NCBI GenBank assembly: GCA_039680225.1
Contig: JBDKTK010000206.1
Coordinates: 1-5,039, forward strand
DNA: 5,039 nucleotides
DNA from: JBDKTK01 sp039680225
Lineage (GTDB): Bacteria > Desulfobacterota > Syntrophia > Syntrophales > UBA4778
Reading direction: 5' to 3'
Shown here: piece after piece, positions 1-5,039 of the stretch
Layout: each line of letters begins with the position of its first letter
How positions within the stretch are numbered: position 1 is the first letter of the stretch
The notes under the pieces: generated by a model
Databases searched by the model: none
What the model saw: only the letters and a program-made list of their open reading frames with translations
Told to the model about the DNA's origin: nothing
Position numbers and translations under genes: made by a program

Positions 1-250
1 TATCTTTATAAATGCCTACCGACCTTGCAACAGAAAAATGCTGCCCGCCTTTGAGGCAGTCTCCGCATAAATGATCGACGCCGTCTTCCACCGGGTAGGG
101 CAGACCGCAGCGAGGGCACATGGGCGGCCCGATAAAACTGACCTGCGCCAGGCAGTTATCGCAAAAGCCGTCCCTTTCCGTACTCGTTCCGCAGATTGCG
201 CACCTGGGCGGAAACAGCAGGTCCGCAAGTCCGCTCAGGAGCCTGCGCAC
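1..250 (-). CDS. ComF family protein, N-terminal part (cut by left window edge)
   Basis: The 83 visible codons encode the N-terminal double zinc ribbon of the ComF family. Four CxxC pairs are present: C17/C20, C30/C33, C45/C48 and C62/C65. Family hallmarks are LLFPPRCAICG near the start, PPMCPRCGLP in the middle and ARSVGIYKD at the end. In known family members this ribbon precedes a phosphoribosyltransferase-like domain, which here lies beyond the edge; full proteins are usually about 220-250 residues. ComF aids handling of incoming DNA in naturally competent bacteria, but homologues are widespread in non-competent species where the role is unclear, so I give no symbol. The start is GTG at 250, two nt after the rsfS stop. 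AGAGG about nine nt upstream, inside the end of rsfS, is a fair ribosome binding site. The tight spacing implies co-transcription with rsfS. The ribbon identity is solid; the function is inferred. Confidence 0.88.
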   Translation of the reverse strand, partial: MRRLLSGLADLLFPPRCAICGTSTERDGFCDNCLAQVSFIGPPMCPRCGLPYPVEDGVDHLCGDCLKGGQHFSVARSVGIYKD

Positions 251-252
251 AA

Positions 253-666
253 TTAAAGGCCTCTTCGCAAGGCTTTGACTTCCGTTGCATCCTCGGCCAC
301 TTCCATCCGGGGGGCCTCAGACCAGAGCCGCTCGATGTCGTAATATTCCCTGACGGGCTCCAGAAATACATGGACGACGATATCGTGATAGTCCATCAAC
401 ACCCATTTCCCGATCCGGTCGCCTTCTATGCCCGCGGGGAGCAAACCGGCTTTCTTCATATTTTCTTCAATTGACGATGAAATGGCCTGGACTTGACGAT
501 CGGAAGTTCCGCTGCAGATCAGGAAATAATCCGCAAGGTAAGATAATTTTTTTACGTTGAGAACAACCAGATTCTTTGCTTTTTTCTCCAATGCCGTATT
601 GAGGCACAGGAGGAGCGCTTTCCTCGTGGTAATTTTTTTCTTTACAGTGCTCACCTCCTTCTTCAT
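253..666 (-). CDS. rsfS: Ribosome silencing factor RsfS (Iojap/DUF143 family)
   Basis: RsfS binds protein uL14 on the 50S subunit and blocks joining with the 30S subunit, lowering translation when nutrients are short. The 137-residue product shows the family signatures: LADYFLICSGTSDRQVQAI at about 44-62, GLLPAGIEGDRIGKWVLMDY at about 74-93, DIVVHVFLEPVREYYDIERL at about 95-114, and the closing LW. The conserved core begins near residue 16, so the first 15 or so residues are a lysine-rich extension whose extent depends on the start. The ATG at 666 has no Shine-Dalgarno upstream, while a near-perfect one (651-660) lies inside the first codons, so the start is uncertain. There is a short charged tail after LW. 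The gene heads a unit with the ComF-family gene. In E. coli rsfS lies in the leuS-lptE-holA-nadD-cobC-rsfS cluster, and leuS-lptE is also nearby here. Family call is firm; start is not. Confidence 0.95.
   Translation of the reverse strand: MKKEVSTVKKKITTRKALLLCLNTALEKKAKNLVVLNVKKLSYLADYFLICSGTSDRQVQAISSSIEENMKKAGLLPAGIEGDRIGKWVLMDYHDIVVHVFLEPVREYYDIERLWSEAPRMEVAEDATEVKALRRGL
651..660 (-). promoter_or_regulatory. Strong Shine-Dalgarno-like sequence inside the rsfS 5' end
   Basis: The minus strand reads AAGGAGGTGA, complementary over ten bases to the usual 3' end of 16S rRNA. It lies 6 to 15 nt downstream of the A of the putative rsfS ATG (666), within codons 3 to 6. Neither nearby ATG (666 in frame, 676 out of frame) has a Shine-Dalgarno of its own. 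At normal spacing downstream the in-frame codon is GTA (645-643), not an accepted start; the next unusual candidate, ATT (633-631), is about 17 nt away. Confidence 0.6.
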
Positions 667-676
667 AGTTTGGCAT

Positions 677-705
677 AATTTATTAGAATTTCAGGGGGGT
701 GTCAA
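677..705 (-). promoter_or_regulatory. Probable sigma70-type promoter of rsfS
   Basis: On the minus strand a perfect -35 box TTGACA (705-700) is followed after 17 bases by TAAATT (682-677), which matches four of six bases of the -10 consensus. Transcription would begin near 668-671, only a few bases before the annotated rsfS ATG at 666. This would make the message almost leaderless, unless the real start is further down. Inferred from motif and spacing only. Confidence 0.55.
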
Positions 706-750
706 TTTTAATCTCTCCCGTTCCGGGTGCAAAATATTCAAACTATTTGG

Positions 751-790
751 AATTTCCGGCTTGACATGCTATTTAATTTCCGGTAGACAT
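751..790 (+). repeat. Imperfect tandem-like direct repeat spanning the rpsT promoter
   Basis: AATTTCCGGCTTGACAT at 751-767 recurs as AATTTCCGGTAGACAT at 775-790. The first nine bases are identical, and the remainder matches except for a small change and a one-base length difference. Unit starts are 24 bp apart. The first unit carries the -35 box and the second the likely -10 box. This could be a duplicated operator or simply a local duplication. Confidence 0.7.
761..789 (+). promoter_or_regulatory. Probable sigma70-type promoter of rpsT
   Basis: A perfect -35 TTGACA (761-766) precedes, by 17 bases, TAGACA (784-789), a weak -10 with three consensus matches including the first T and A. A start near 795-797 would give a leader of about 25 nt, just enough for the ribosome binding site at 807-813. 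It lies back to back with the rsfS promoter, 55 bp between the -35 boxes. The weak -10 makes the exact assignment tentative. Confidence 0.5.
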
Positions 791-806
791 TACGGCTCAC
801 AAACAT

Positions 807-813
807 AAGGAGG
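807..813 (+). promoter_or_regulatory. Shine-Dalgarno that fixes the TTG start of rpsT
   Basis: AAGGAGG ends eight bases before the TTG at 822, an ideal spacing. There is no in-frame ATG or GTG nearby, so this site decides the start codon. Confidence 0.88.
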
Positions 814-821
814 CTCTGGTT

Positions 822-1082
822 TTGATCAAGCATAAATCGGCAGAAAAAAGGGCTCGGCAGGAGAAGAAACGCAGAGCAAGGAACATATCGATAAAATCCG
901 CAGCCAAGACGAGTGTCAAAGCGGTCCTGAAGTCCGTTGACGAGAAGAGCGAAAACGCGGCTGAAGTCCTGAAGTCTACGGCTTCCACCCTGAAGAAGGC
1001 GGCGGCGAAAGGCGTCATTCACAAGAACACCGCCTCTCGGAGAATCTCCCGTCTCACCAGGAAGGTCAACGCGCTTAAGTAG
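822..1082 (+). CDS. rpsT: 30S ribosomal protein S20 (bS20)
   Basis: S20 is a small helical protein that binds the 5' domain and helix 44 of 16S rRNA early in 30S assembly. The 86-residue product is rich in lysine, arginine and alanine. It opens with the family pattern HKSAEKRARQEKKRRARN (compare NIKSAKKRAIQSEKARKHN in E. coli) and ends with the conserved KGVIHKNTASRRISRLTRKV segment; length is typical. The start is TTG at 822, fixed by AAGGAGG eight bases upstream. E. coli rpsT also starts with TTG, where the weak start is tied to translational autocontrol by S20, so similar feedback is plausible here but not shown. The gene stands alone on the plus strand between two minus-strand units, with its own promoter and a terminator 25 bases after its stop. 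Product call is firm. Confidence 0.97.
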   Translation: MIKHKSAEKRARQEKKRRARNISIKSAAKTSVKAVLKSVDEKSENAAEVLKSTASTLKKAAAKGVIHKNTASRRISRLTRKVNALK

Positions 1083-1107
1083 TTTGAGCCCGATAAATTG
1101 AATAACA

Positions 1108-1137
1108 AAAAAGCCCCCGCGACAACGGGGGCTTTTT
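1108..1137. terminator. Bidirectional intrinsic terminator between rpsT and lptE
   Basis: A perfect 12-bp stem pairs AAAAAGCCCCCG (1108-1119) with CGGGGGCTTTTT (1126-1137), closing a six-base loop (1120-1125). T-runs follow on both strands: 1133-1137 for rpsT, and the complement of the A-run 1107-1112 for the minus-strand operon. It sits 25 bases after the rpsT stop and one base after the lptE stop, and so ends two converging transcripts. Confidence 0.93.
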
Positions 1138-1138
1138 C

Positions 1139-1669
1139 TTAGAATCCCGACATTATATAGCGGAACGCCCTTTCGGCCATATCCGACGAGAGCTTCTGGA
1201 GGGCTGCCCTCCTGTTCGCCTCGGTATCGGCTGCATTATTCGGGTTTATCACATAGTCCTGGTATCCGCTCAGGCTGTCATTCCTCCAGATTATTTCATT
1301 ATTCCTGTCCTGAAAAACAATGGAAGCGGTAATGGTGATCCTGTCCTCTGTGGCAAAATCGGATTTGGTATAGGACAGGGAGCTCATGGTGATCAGGTTG
1401 ACGCTTCCCCTGAGGGAGGCGTCGGCAGAGCCCCTGGATTCGGCAAGGGTGAACCGGTCCACGCGCCGGAATTTGTCGGCAAAGGCGTTGCGGAAATAAT
1501 TTTCCACGTACGGCTCAGTGGTCTTATTCTCGAAAATATCGATATAGACCCGGTGAATGCCCGGGTCGATAGTTTCCCCGCCAGGTGAAAACCTGTAACC
1601 GCAGCCTGCCGGCAGAAATAAAACCAGCATCAGGCACAGCAGGGACCATCTCTTCATCGGGCCGTTCAC
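1139..1669 (-). CDS. lptE: LPS-assembly lipoprotein LptE
   Basis: LptE is an outer-membrane lipoprotein that plugs the LptD barrel and helps insert lipopolysaccharide into the outer leaflet. The 176-residue product has a positively charged start (KRW), a hydrophobic stretch at about 9-20 and a cleavage site LPAGC with the lipid-bearing cysteine at 23. The signature GCGYRFSPGG follows. The mature part has features of the LptE family: VYIDIFENKT, TEPYVENYFRNAF, then alternating beta segments (ITITASIVFQDRNNEIIWRN) and a final helix with RRAALQKLSSDMAERAF. The start is GTG at 1669, overlapping the leuS stop as GTGA and suggesting coupled translation; the ATG at 1657 (residue 5) is an alternative that keeps the signal peptide. 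Following leuS directly is the arrangement seen in E. coli. Proline at -3 of the lipobox is slightly unusual. The gene implies an LPS-bearing cell. Confidence 0.93.
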   Translation of the reverse strand: MNGPMKRWSLLCLMLVLFLPAGCGYRFSPGGETIDPGIHRVYIDIFENKTTEPYVENYFRNAFADKFRRVDRFTLAESRGSADASLRGSVNLITMSSLSYTKSDFATEDRITITASIVFQDRNNEIIWRNDSLSGYQDYVINPNNAADTEANRRAALQKLSSDMAERAFRYIMSGF

Positions 1670-4257
1670 TTTACGACAATGTTGACCAGTTTTTTCGGAA
1701 CATAGACTTCCTTGACGATCTTCTGGCCGGCAATGAATTTCCCGACCCTTTCATCAGCCTTTGCAAGTTCCTTGATATTCTGCTCGGGCATGTCCGGCGG
1801 GACCGAAATGCGGCTCCTGACCTTGCCGTTGACCTGGACGACGATGGTCATTTCCTCTTCCGCGGCGACTTCCGGATCGAACGAAGGCCACGGGTGGTCC
1901 ATCAGGAAGGGTTTGTGCCCCAGCATTTCCCAGAGCTCTTCGGCCACATGCGGGACGATGGGGCTCAACAGGATCACTACGGACTCGATGGATTCCCGGA
2001 TTACTGAAAGGGACTTCGCATCGCCGGCTTCCGGGCGTTTCACCTGGTAGAGGACGTTCACCAGTTCCATAATCGCGCTGATCGCGGTGTTGAAATGGAA
2101 CCTGTCGTCGATATCGGAAGTCACTTTTTTTATCGTCTGGTGCGTCTTCCTCCGGAGGTCTTTTAATTCCCCCTCCAGGTCCCCGCCCTTGAACGGTTCC
2201 ACTTTCAGGATATCATCGAGGTAATCCATGACGATGCGCCATACCCTCCCGATGAAACGGAAGGACCCGTCCACGCCCTGGTCGCTCCATTCCAGGTCGC
2301 GCTCGGGCGGGGCGGCGAACAGGCAGAACATCCGGGCCGTATCGGCGCCGTATTTCCGGATCAGGTAATCGGGGTCGATCACGTTTTTCAGGGACTTGGA
2401 CATTTTCTCCGTTTTGCCTATGGCCACCGCGCCGCCGCAGTGGACGCACTTCTCGTCAACGGCCTCGTCCGGGAAAAGATAGCCGTGCTTGCTGCAGCGC
2501 ATTGTCTCCTTGCAGACCATCCCCTGGGTGAGCAGGTTGGTAAAGGGCTCGTCGATCCCGAGGACCCCGAAGTCGCGCAGGACCTTGGTGTAAAACCTTG
2601 CATACAGCAGGTGAAGGATGGCGTGCTCGATCCCGCCGATGTACTGGTCGACGGGGAGCCAGTAGTCCATTTTTGAACGTTCGAGGCCGGGCTTGGTGTC
2701 GCAATGGGGCGAGGCAAAGCGGTCGAAATACCACGACGACTCGACGAATGTGTCCATGGTGTCCGTTTCGCGCCGGGCCTTGCCTTTGCAGTTGGGGCAG
2801 GCCACGTTCACAAACGATTCAGCTTTTTTCAGCGGCGATTCGCCCTTGCCCGTGAATTCCACGTCGCGGGGCAGGACGACCGGCAGGTCTTTTTCGGGGA
2901 CCGGGACCGCGCCGCACTTTTCGCAATAAATGATCGGAATGGGAGCGCCCCAGTAACGCTGCCGCGAGATGCCCCAGTCCCGGAGCCGGTACTGGATAGT
3001 CCGGTTCCCCTTGCCCTGGGATTCCAGGTAATCGGCTATTGCATCGAGCGCCTTTAAATTTTCCAAACCGTTGAACGGGCCGGAATTGATCAGGATGCCT
3101 TCATCAACATATGCTTCGGTCATTGTCCCTGCATCGAGGGGTTCGTCCGGGTTCTGGATGACCACGATCAAAGGGAGACTGTATTTCTTCGCAAACTCGA
3201 AATCGCGCTGGTCGTGCGTGGGGACGGCCATGACGCAGCCGGTGCCGTAATCGGCCAGGACGAAGTTCGCCGCGTAGATTGGCATCTTCATCCCCGTGAC
3301 CGGGTTGAGGCAGTAGGAATCCAGGAATGTGCCCTCCTTCTCGTAATAATCGGAAGTGCGCATCAGCTTGTCCTGTTTCTTGATCTTCTCGACGAATTCG
3401 GCGACCTCTTTTTCCCGCGGCTTCCCTTTCATCAATTCCATTACCAGCGGATGCTCGGCGGCAATGAGCATGAAAGTGGCCCCATAAATGGTGTCCTGTC
3501 TCGTGGTGAAGACGCGGATGGCGTCAACCGGGGCCGCGGGGTCCGCCATCGGGAAGATCATCTCAAATCCGTAGCTCTTTCCAATCCAGTTCTTCTGCAT
3601 CGTGAGGACGCGTTCGGGCCAGCCCTTGCCGAGGGAGTCTATGCACTGGAGCAGCTCTTCGACATAGTCGGTAATTTTGAAGAACCATTGCTCAAGCACC
3701 TCGGAAACAACTTCCGTCGCGCAACGCCAGCACTGGCCCGCCTCGACCTGCTCGTTGGCGAGGACGGTCTGGCACTTGGGGCACCAGTTGACGGTCGAGC
3801 TCCTTTTATAAGCCAGCCCCTTTTCATACATCCACAGGAAGAAAAGCTGTTCCCAGCGGTAGTATTCGGGCTCGCACGTCGAGATTTCCCGGTCCCAGTC
3901 GTAGCTGAACCCCATCCTCTTGAGCTGCTGGGTCATGCTGGATATATTGTCATTGGTCCAGACCGCCGGGTGAATACCGCGGTCGATGGCGGCGTTCTCG
4001 GCGGGCATGCCGAAAGAATCCCAGCCCATCGGGTGCAGGACGTTGAGCCCCCTCATCCGTTTGAACCTGCCCACGACATCGCCTATCGTGTAATTGCGCA
4101 CATGGCCCATGTGGATTTTCCCGGAGGGATAGGGAAACATTTCCAGGAGGTAATATTTCTTTTTCGCAGGGTCTTCGACCACCTTGAAGGCGTCTTCCGC
4201 GGCCCATTTAGCCTGCCATTTTTCTTCTATCCTGTGGGGTTCGTACTTCGCACTCAT
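1666..4257 (-). CDS. leuS: Leucyl-tRNA synthetase
   Basis: LeuRS attaches leucine to tRNA-Leu in the cytoplasm and edits mischarged tRNA. With the chosen start the protein has 863 residues, close to the E. coli length of 860. Class I signatures are HMGH at 49-52 (in PYPSGKIHMGH) and KMSKS at 618-622. A first zinc knuckle has C159/C162 and C176/C179. The CP1 editing domain carries TTRQDT at 251-256 and the acidic residue in AVPTHDQRD (D349). SRQRYWGAPIP at 431-441 leads back into the catalytic core. Further cysteine pairs are C445/C448 and C487/C490, and C582, C588, C604 and C607 sit just before KMSKS. The anticodon-binding helices include SPIVPHVAEELWE, followed by a C-terminal domain. The ATG at 4257 is preferred because GGAG lies five bases upstream; an upstream in-frame ATG (4311) would overlap nusB. 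No frameshift or lost catalytic motif is seen. Confidence 0.98.
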   Translation of the reverse strand: MSAKYEPHRIEEKWQAKWAAEDAFKVVEDPAKKKYYLLEMFPYPSGKIHMGHVRNYTIGDVVGRFKRMRGLNVLHPMGWDSFGMPAENAAIDRGIHPAVWTNDNISSMTQQLKRMGFSYDWDREISTCEPEYYRWEQLFFLWMYEKGLAYKRSSTVNWCPKCQTVLANEQVEAGQCWRCATEVVSEVLEQWFFKITDYVEELLQCIDSLGKGWPERVLTMQKNWIGKSYGFEMIFPMADPAAPVDAIRVFTTRQDTIYGATFMLIAAEHPLVMELMKGKPREKEVAEFVEKIKKQDKLMRTSDYYEKEGTFLDSYCLNPVTGMKMPIYAANFVLADYGTGCVMAVPTHDQRDFEFAKKYSLPLIVVIQNPDEPLDAGTMTEAYVDEGILINSGPFNGLENLKALDAIADYLESQGKGNRTIQYRLRDWGISRQRYWGAPIPIIYCEKCGAVPVPEKDLPVVLPRDVEFTGKGESPLKKAESFVNVACPNCKGKARRETDTMDTFVESSWYFDRFASPHCDTKPGLERSKMDYWLPVDQYIGGIEHAILHLLYARFYTKVLRDFGVLGIDEPFTNLLTQGMVCKETMRCSKHGYLFPDEAVDEKCVHCGGAVAIGKTEKMSKSLKNVIDPDYLIRKYGADTARMFCLFAAPPERDLEWSDQGVDGSFRFIGRVWRIVMDYLDDILKVEPFKGGDLEGELKDLRRKTHQTIKKVTSDIDDRFHFNTAISAIMELVNVLYQVKRPEAGDAKSLSVIRESIESVVILLSPIVPHVAEELWEMLGHKPFLMDHPWPSFDPEVAAEEEMTIVVQVNGKVRSRISVPPDMPEQNIKELAKADERVGKFIAGQKIVKEVYVPKKLVNIVVK

Positions 4258-4262
4258 GTTTG

Positions 4263-4266
4263 CTCC
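4263..4266 (-). promoter_or_regulatory. Shine-Dalgarno that decides the leuS start
   Basis: GGAG on the minus strand lies five bases before ATG 4257. No comparable site precedes the upstream in-frame ATG at 4311, which falls inside nusB, so translation from 4257 is favoured. That start also begins the protein at the family-typical MSAKYEPHRIEEKWQ. Confidence 0.7.
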
Positions 4267-4295
4267 ATGGATTGTAAAATCTTGATGGGAATCCT

Positions 4296-4757
4296 TCAGG
4301 TGCTTTCGCAACCGGGCCCGGCTTCGGTGCCTTCCGGTCCGGGCAACTCGGCGATCCTCAGTTTAGCGTAAAGGGCGTCCAGTATCCCGTTGATGAAGGA
4401 CCCGGAATTTTCCGAACCGAAATCCTTCCCCAGGTCGATGGCCTCGTTGAGCGTCACCTTGGGCGGAATGTCCTGGCAATGCAGGAGTTCGAAGACGGCG
4501 AGCCGCAGGATATTGCGGTCCACCCTGGACATCCTGCCTATGGTCCAGTTCTCTGAACAGCTGCTGATCAATTCGTCGATTTCCCTCTGGTTCTCGATGG
4601 TGCCCTCGATAAGGCGGGATGAAAATTTCTGGACGTTTTTGGGCGCGTCGAAATTCTCCCAATAGAGCCTGACCGCCTCCCGGGGATCAATCTTCAAGAA
4701 ATCGATTTCGTAAAGAACCTGTAAGGCGACTTCGCGCGCCTTTCTCCTGCGACCCAT
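4296..4757 (-). CDS. nusB: Transcription antitermination protein NusB
   Basis: NusB pairs with ribosomal protein S10 on boxA RNA and joins the antitermination complex that keeps RNA polymerase moving through rRNA operons. The 153-residue product is a typical all-helical NusB. It has an arginine-rich N-terminus (MGRRRKAREVALQVLYEIDF) for boxA contact, NWTIGRMSRVDRNILRLA at about 70-87, and the closing block VTLNEAIDLGKDFGSENSG with FINGILDAL at about 101-129. A proline- and glycine-rich tail of some 20 residues follows. ATG 4757 is chosen because it gives the usual family N-terminus; a TTG three codons upstream (4766) has no better ribosome site, and only a weak GAGAG lies close to the ATG. 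It sits 30 nt after ribH and 38 nt before leuS, all co-oriented. The ribH-nusB pair is a very common arrangement in bacteria. Confidence 0.96.
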   Translation of the reverse strand: MGRRRKAREVALQVLYEIDFLKIDPREAVRLYWENFDAPKNVQKFSSRLIEGTIENQREIDELISSCSENWTIGRMSRVDRNILRLAVFELLHCQDIPPKVTLNEAIDLGKDFGSENSGSFINGILDALYAKLRIAELPGPEGTEAGPGCEST

Positions 4758-4771
4758 ATCTCTCAATACGC

Positions 4772-4792
4772 GCGGTTAGACCGCAAATTATA
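4772..4792 (-). promoter_or_regulatory. Possible internal -10 box and small hairpin before nusB
   Basis: Across the ribH stop the minus strand reads TATAAT (4792-4787), a perfect -10 hexamer. No recognisable -35 lies 16-18 bases upstream and there is no extended TG. Immediately downstream GCGGT-CTA-ACCGC (4784-4772) forms a five-base-pair hairpin with a three-base loop; no T-run follows, so it is not an intrinsic terminator. It could be a weak internal promoter for nusB with a structured 5' end, or chance in the only AT-rich spot of this region. Confidence 0.25.
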
Positions 4793-5039
4793 TTTTCTTA
4801 AAAAGATCAACCATTTCCACTGCGGACAGGGCGGCGTCCCAGCCCTTGTTGCCCGATTTCGTCCCGGCCCGCTCTATAGCCTGCTCGATGGTGTCCGTGG
4901 TGAGCACCCCATATACGACGGGAAGGCCTGTCTCGAGCCCCACCATTGCGATGCCCTTGGTCACCTCGGCGCTGATGTACTCGAAATGGGGGGTTGCCCC
5001 CCTGATGACCGCACCCAGGCAGATCACGGCGTCGAACCT
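4788..5039 (-). CDS. ribH: 6,7-dimethyl-8-ribityllumazine synthase, C-terminal part (cut by right window edge)
   Basis: Lumazine synthase condenses 5-amino-6-ribitylamino-uracil with 3,4-dihydroxy-2-butanone 4-phosphate, the next-to-last step of riboflavin synthesis, and usually forms pentamers or 60-subunit shells. The visible 83 residues are the C-terminal half, reading in frame from the very edge. They include FDAVICLGAVIRGATPHFEY with the conserved catalytic-site histidine, then GLPVVYGVLTTDT and ERAGTKSGNKGWDAALSAVE, which carry the phosphate- and ribityl-binding residues in the family. About 70 N-terminal residues lie beyond the edge, so the start cannot be judged; a GTG at 5027 lies inside the conserved core and is not the start. 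It leads into nusB 30 nt downstream, and other riboflavin genes may lie to the right, as in many bacteria. No defect is visible. Confidence 0.96.
   Translation of the reverse strand, partial: RFDAVICLGAVIRGATPHFEYISAEVTKGIAMVGLETGLPVVYGVLTTDTIEQAIERAGTKSGNKGWDAALSAVEMVDLFKKI

Noticed and set aside
16..228. Minus-strand 70-codon frame at the left edge
   Set aside because: It is in another frame from the ComF zinc ribbon, whose eight cysteines and family motifs clearly mark the real coding frame.
196..474. Plus-strand frame opposite the rsfS/comF junction
   Set aside because: It is antisense to two well-supported genes, with no motif of its own.
467..676. Minus-strand frame starting at ATG 676, overlapping the rsfS start
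   Set aside because: It is out of frame with the well-conserved rsfS product, has no Shine-Dalgarno and matches no family. An upstream overlapping regulatory frame is conceivable but unsupported.
2213..2734. Three overlapping minus-strand frames within leuS
   Set aside because: They are out-of-frame readings of leuS codons, rich in arginine and proline; leuS itself is intact here.
4258..4311. Longer leuS N-terminus from ATG 4311
   Set aside because: It would overlap the nusB end, lacks a ribosome site and adds 18 residues absent from typical LeuRS; ATG 4257 has GGAG at good spacing.
3214..4371. Plus-strand open frame of 385 codons antisense to leuS
   Set aside because: It lies almost wholly opposite leuS, has no recognisable family motif and no good ribosome site. 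Long antisense frames are common opposite GC-rich genes with biased third positions.
5025..5027. GTG at 5027 as the ribH start
   Set aside because: It falls inside the conserved DAVICLGAVIRG strand; the frame continues to the window edge with matching residues, so the gene is truncated by the window, not short.

Overview
This is a compact, ordinary-looking chromosomal housekeeping segment from a Gram-negative bacterium. An LptE lipoprotein implies an LPS-bearing outer membrane. The styles of the LeuRS, RsfS and S20 proteins and the gene order suggest a deltaproteobacterium in the broad sense (Desulfobacterota, e.g. Geobacter- or Syntrophus-like). That placement is an impression from sequence, not a search result.

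Right to left on the minus strand runs a co-oriented block: ribH (lumazine synthase, cut by the right edge), nusB (antitermination factor), leuS (leucyl-tRNA synthetase, complete) and lptE (LPS-assembly lipoprotein, complete). Gaps are 30 nt, 38 nt and a 4-nt overlap (GTGA), so the block is probably one operon. It ends at a strong hairpin (1108-1137) with T-runs on both strands, so the same hairpin also terminates rpsT (ribosomal protein S20), which comes from the opposite direction. rpsT starts with TTG behind an excellent Shine-Dalgarno.

Left of rpsT, a 155-bp divergent promoter region (667-821) separates it from a second minus-strand unit: rsfS (ribosome silencing factor), then a ComF-family gene beginning 2 nt after the rsfS stop and running off the left edge. 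Back-to-back TTGACA boxes serve the two directions. The rpsT promoter lies within an imperfect 16-17 bp direct repeat.

Functionally, most genes serve translation and its control: S20 in the 30S subunit, RsfS blocking subunit joining, LeuRS charging tRNA, and NusB on rRNA transcription. Riboflavin synthesis (ribH) and outer-membrane assembly (lptE) come along in the operon. I see no mobile element, CRISPR array, tRNA, rRNA, phage gene or defence-like cassette. No stretch over 300 bases lacks a gene. I found no undescribed multigene system. The most useful loose ends are the rsfS start, the repeated rpsT promoter, and the rpsT inversion between lptE and rsfS.
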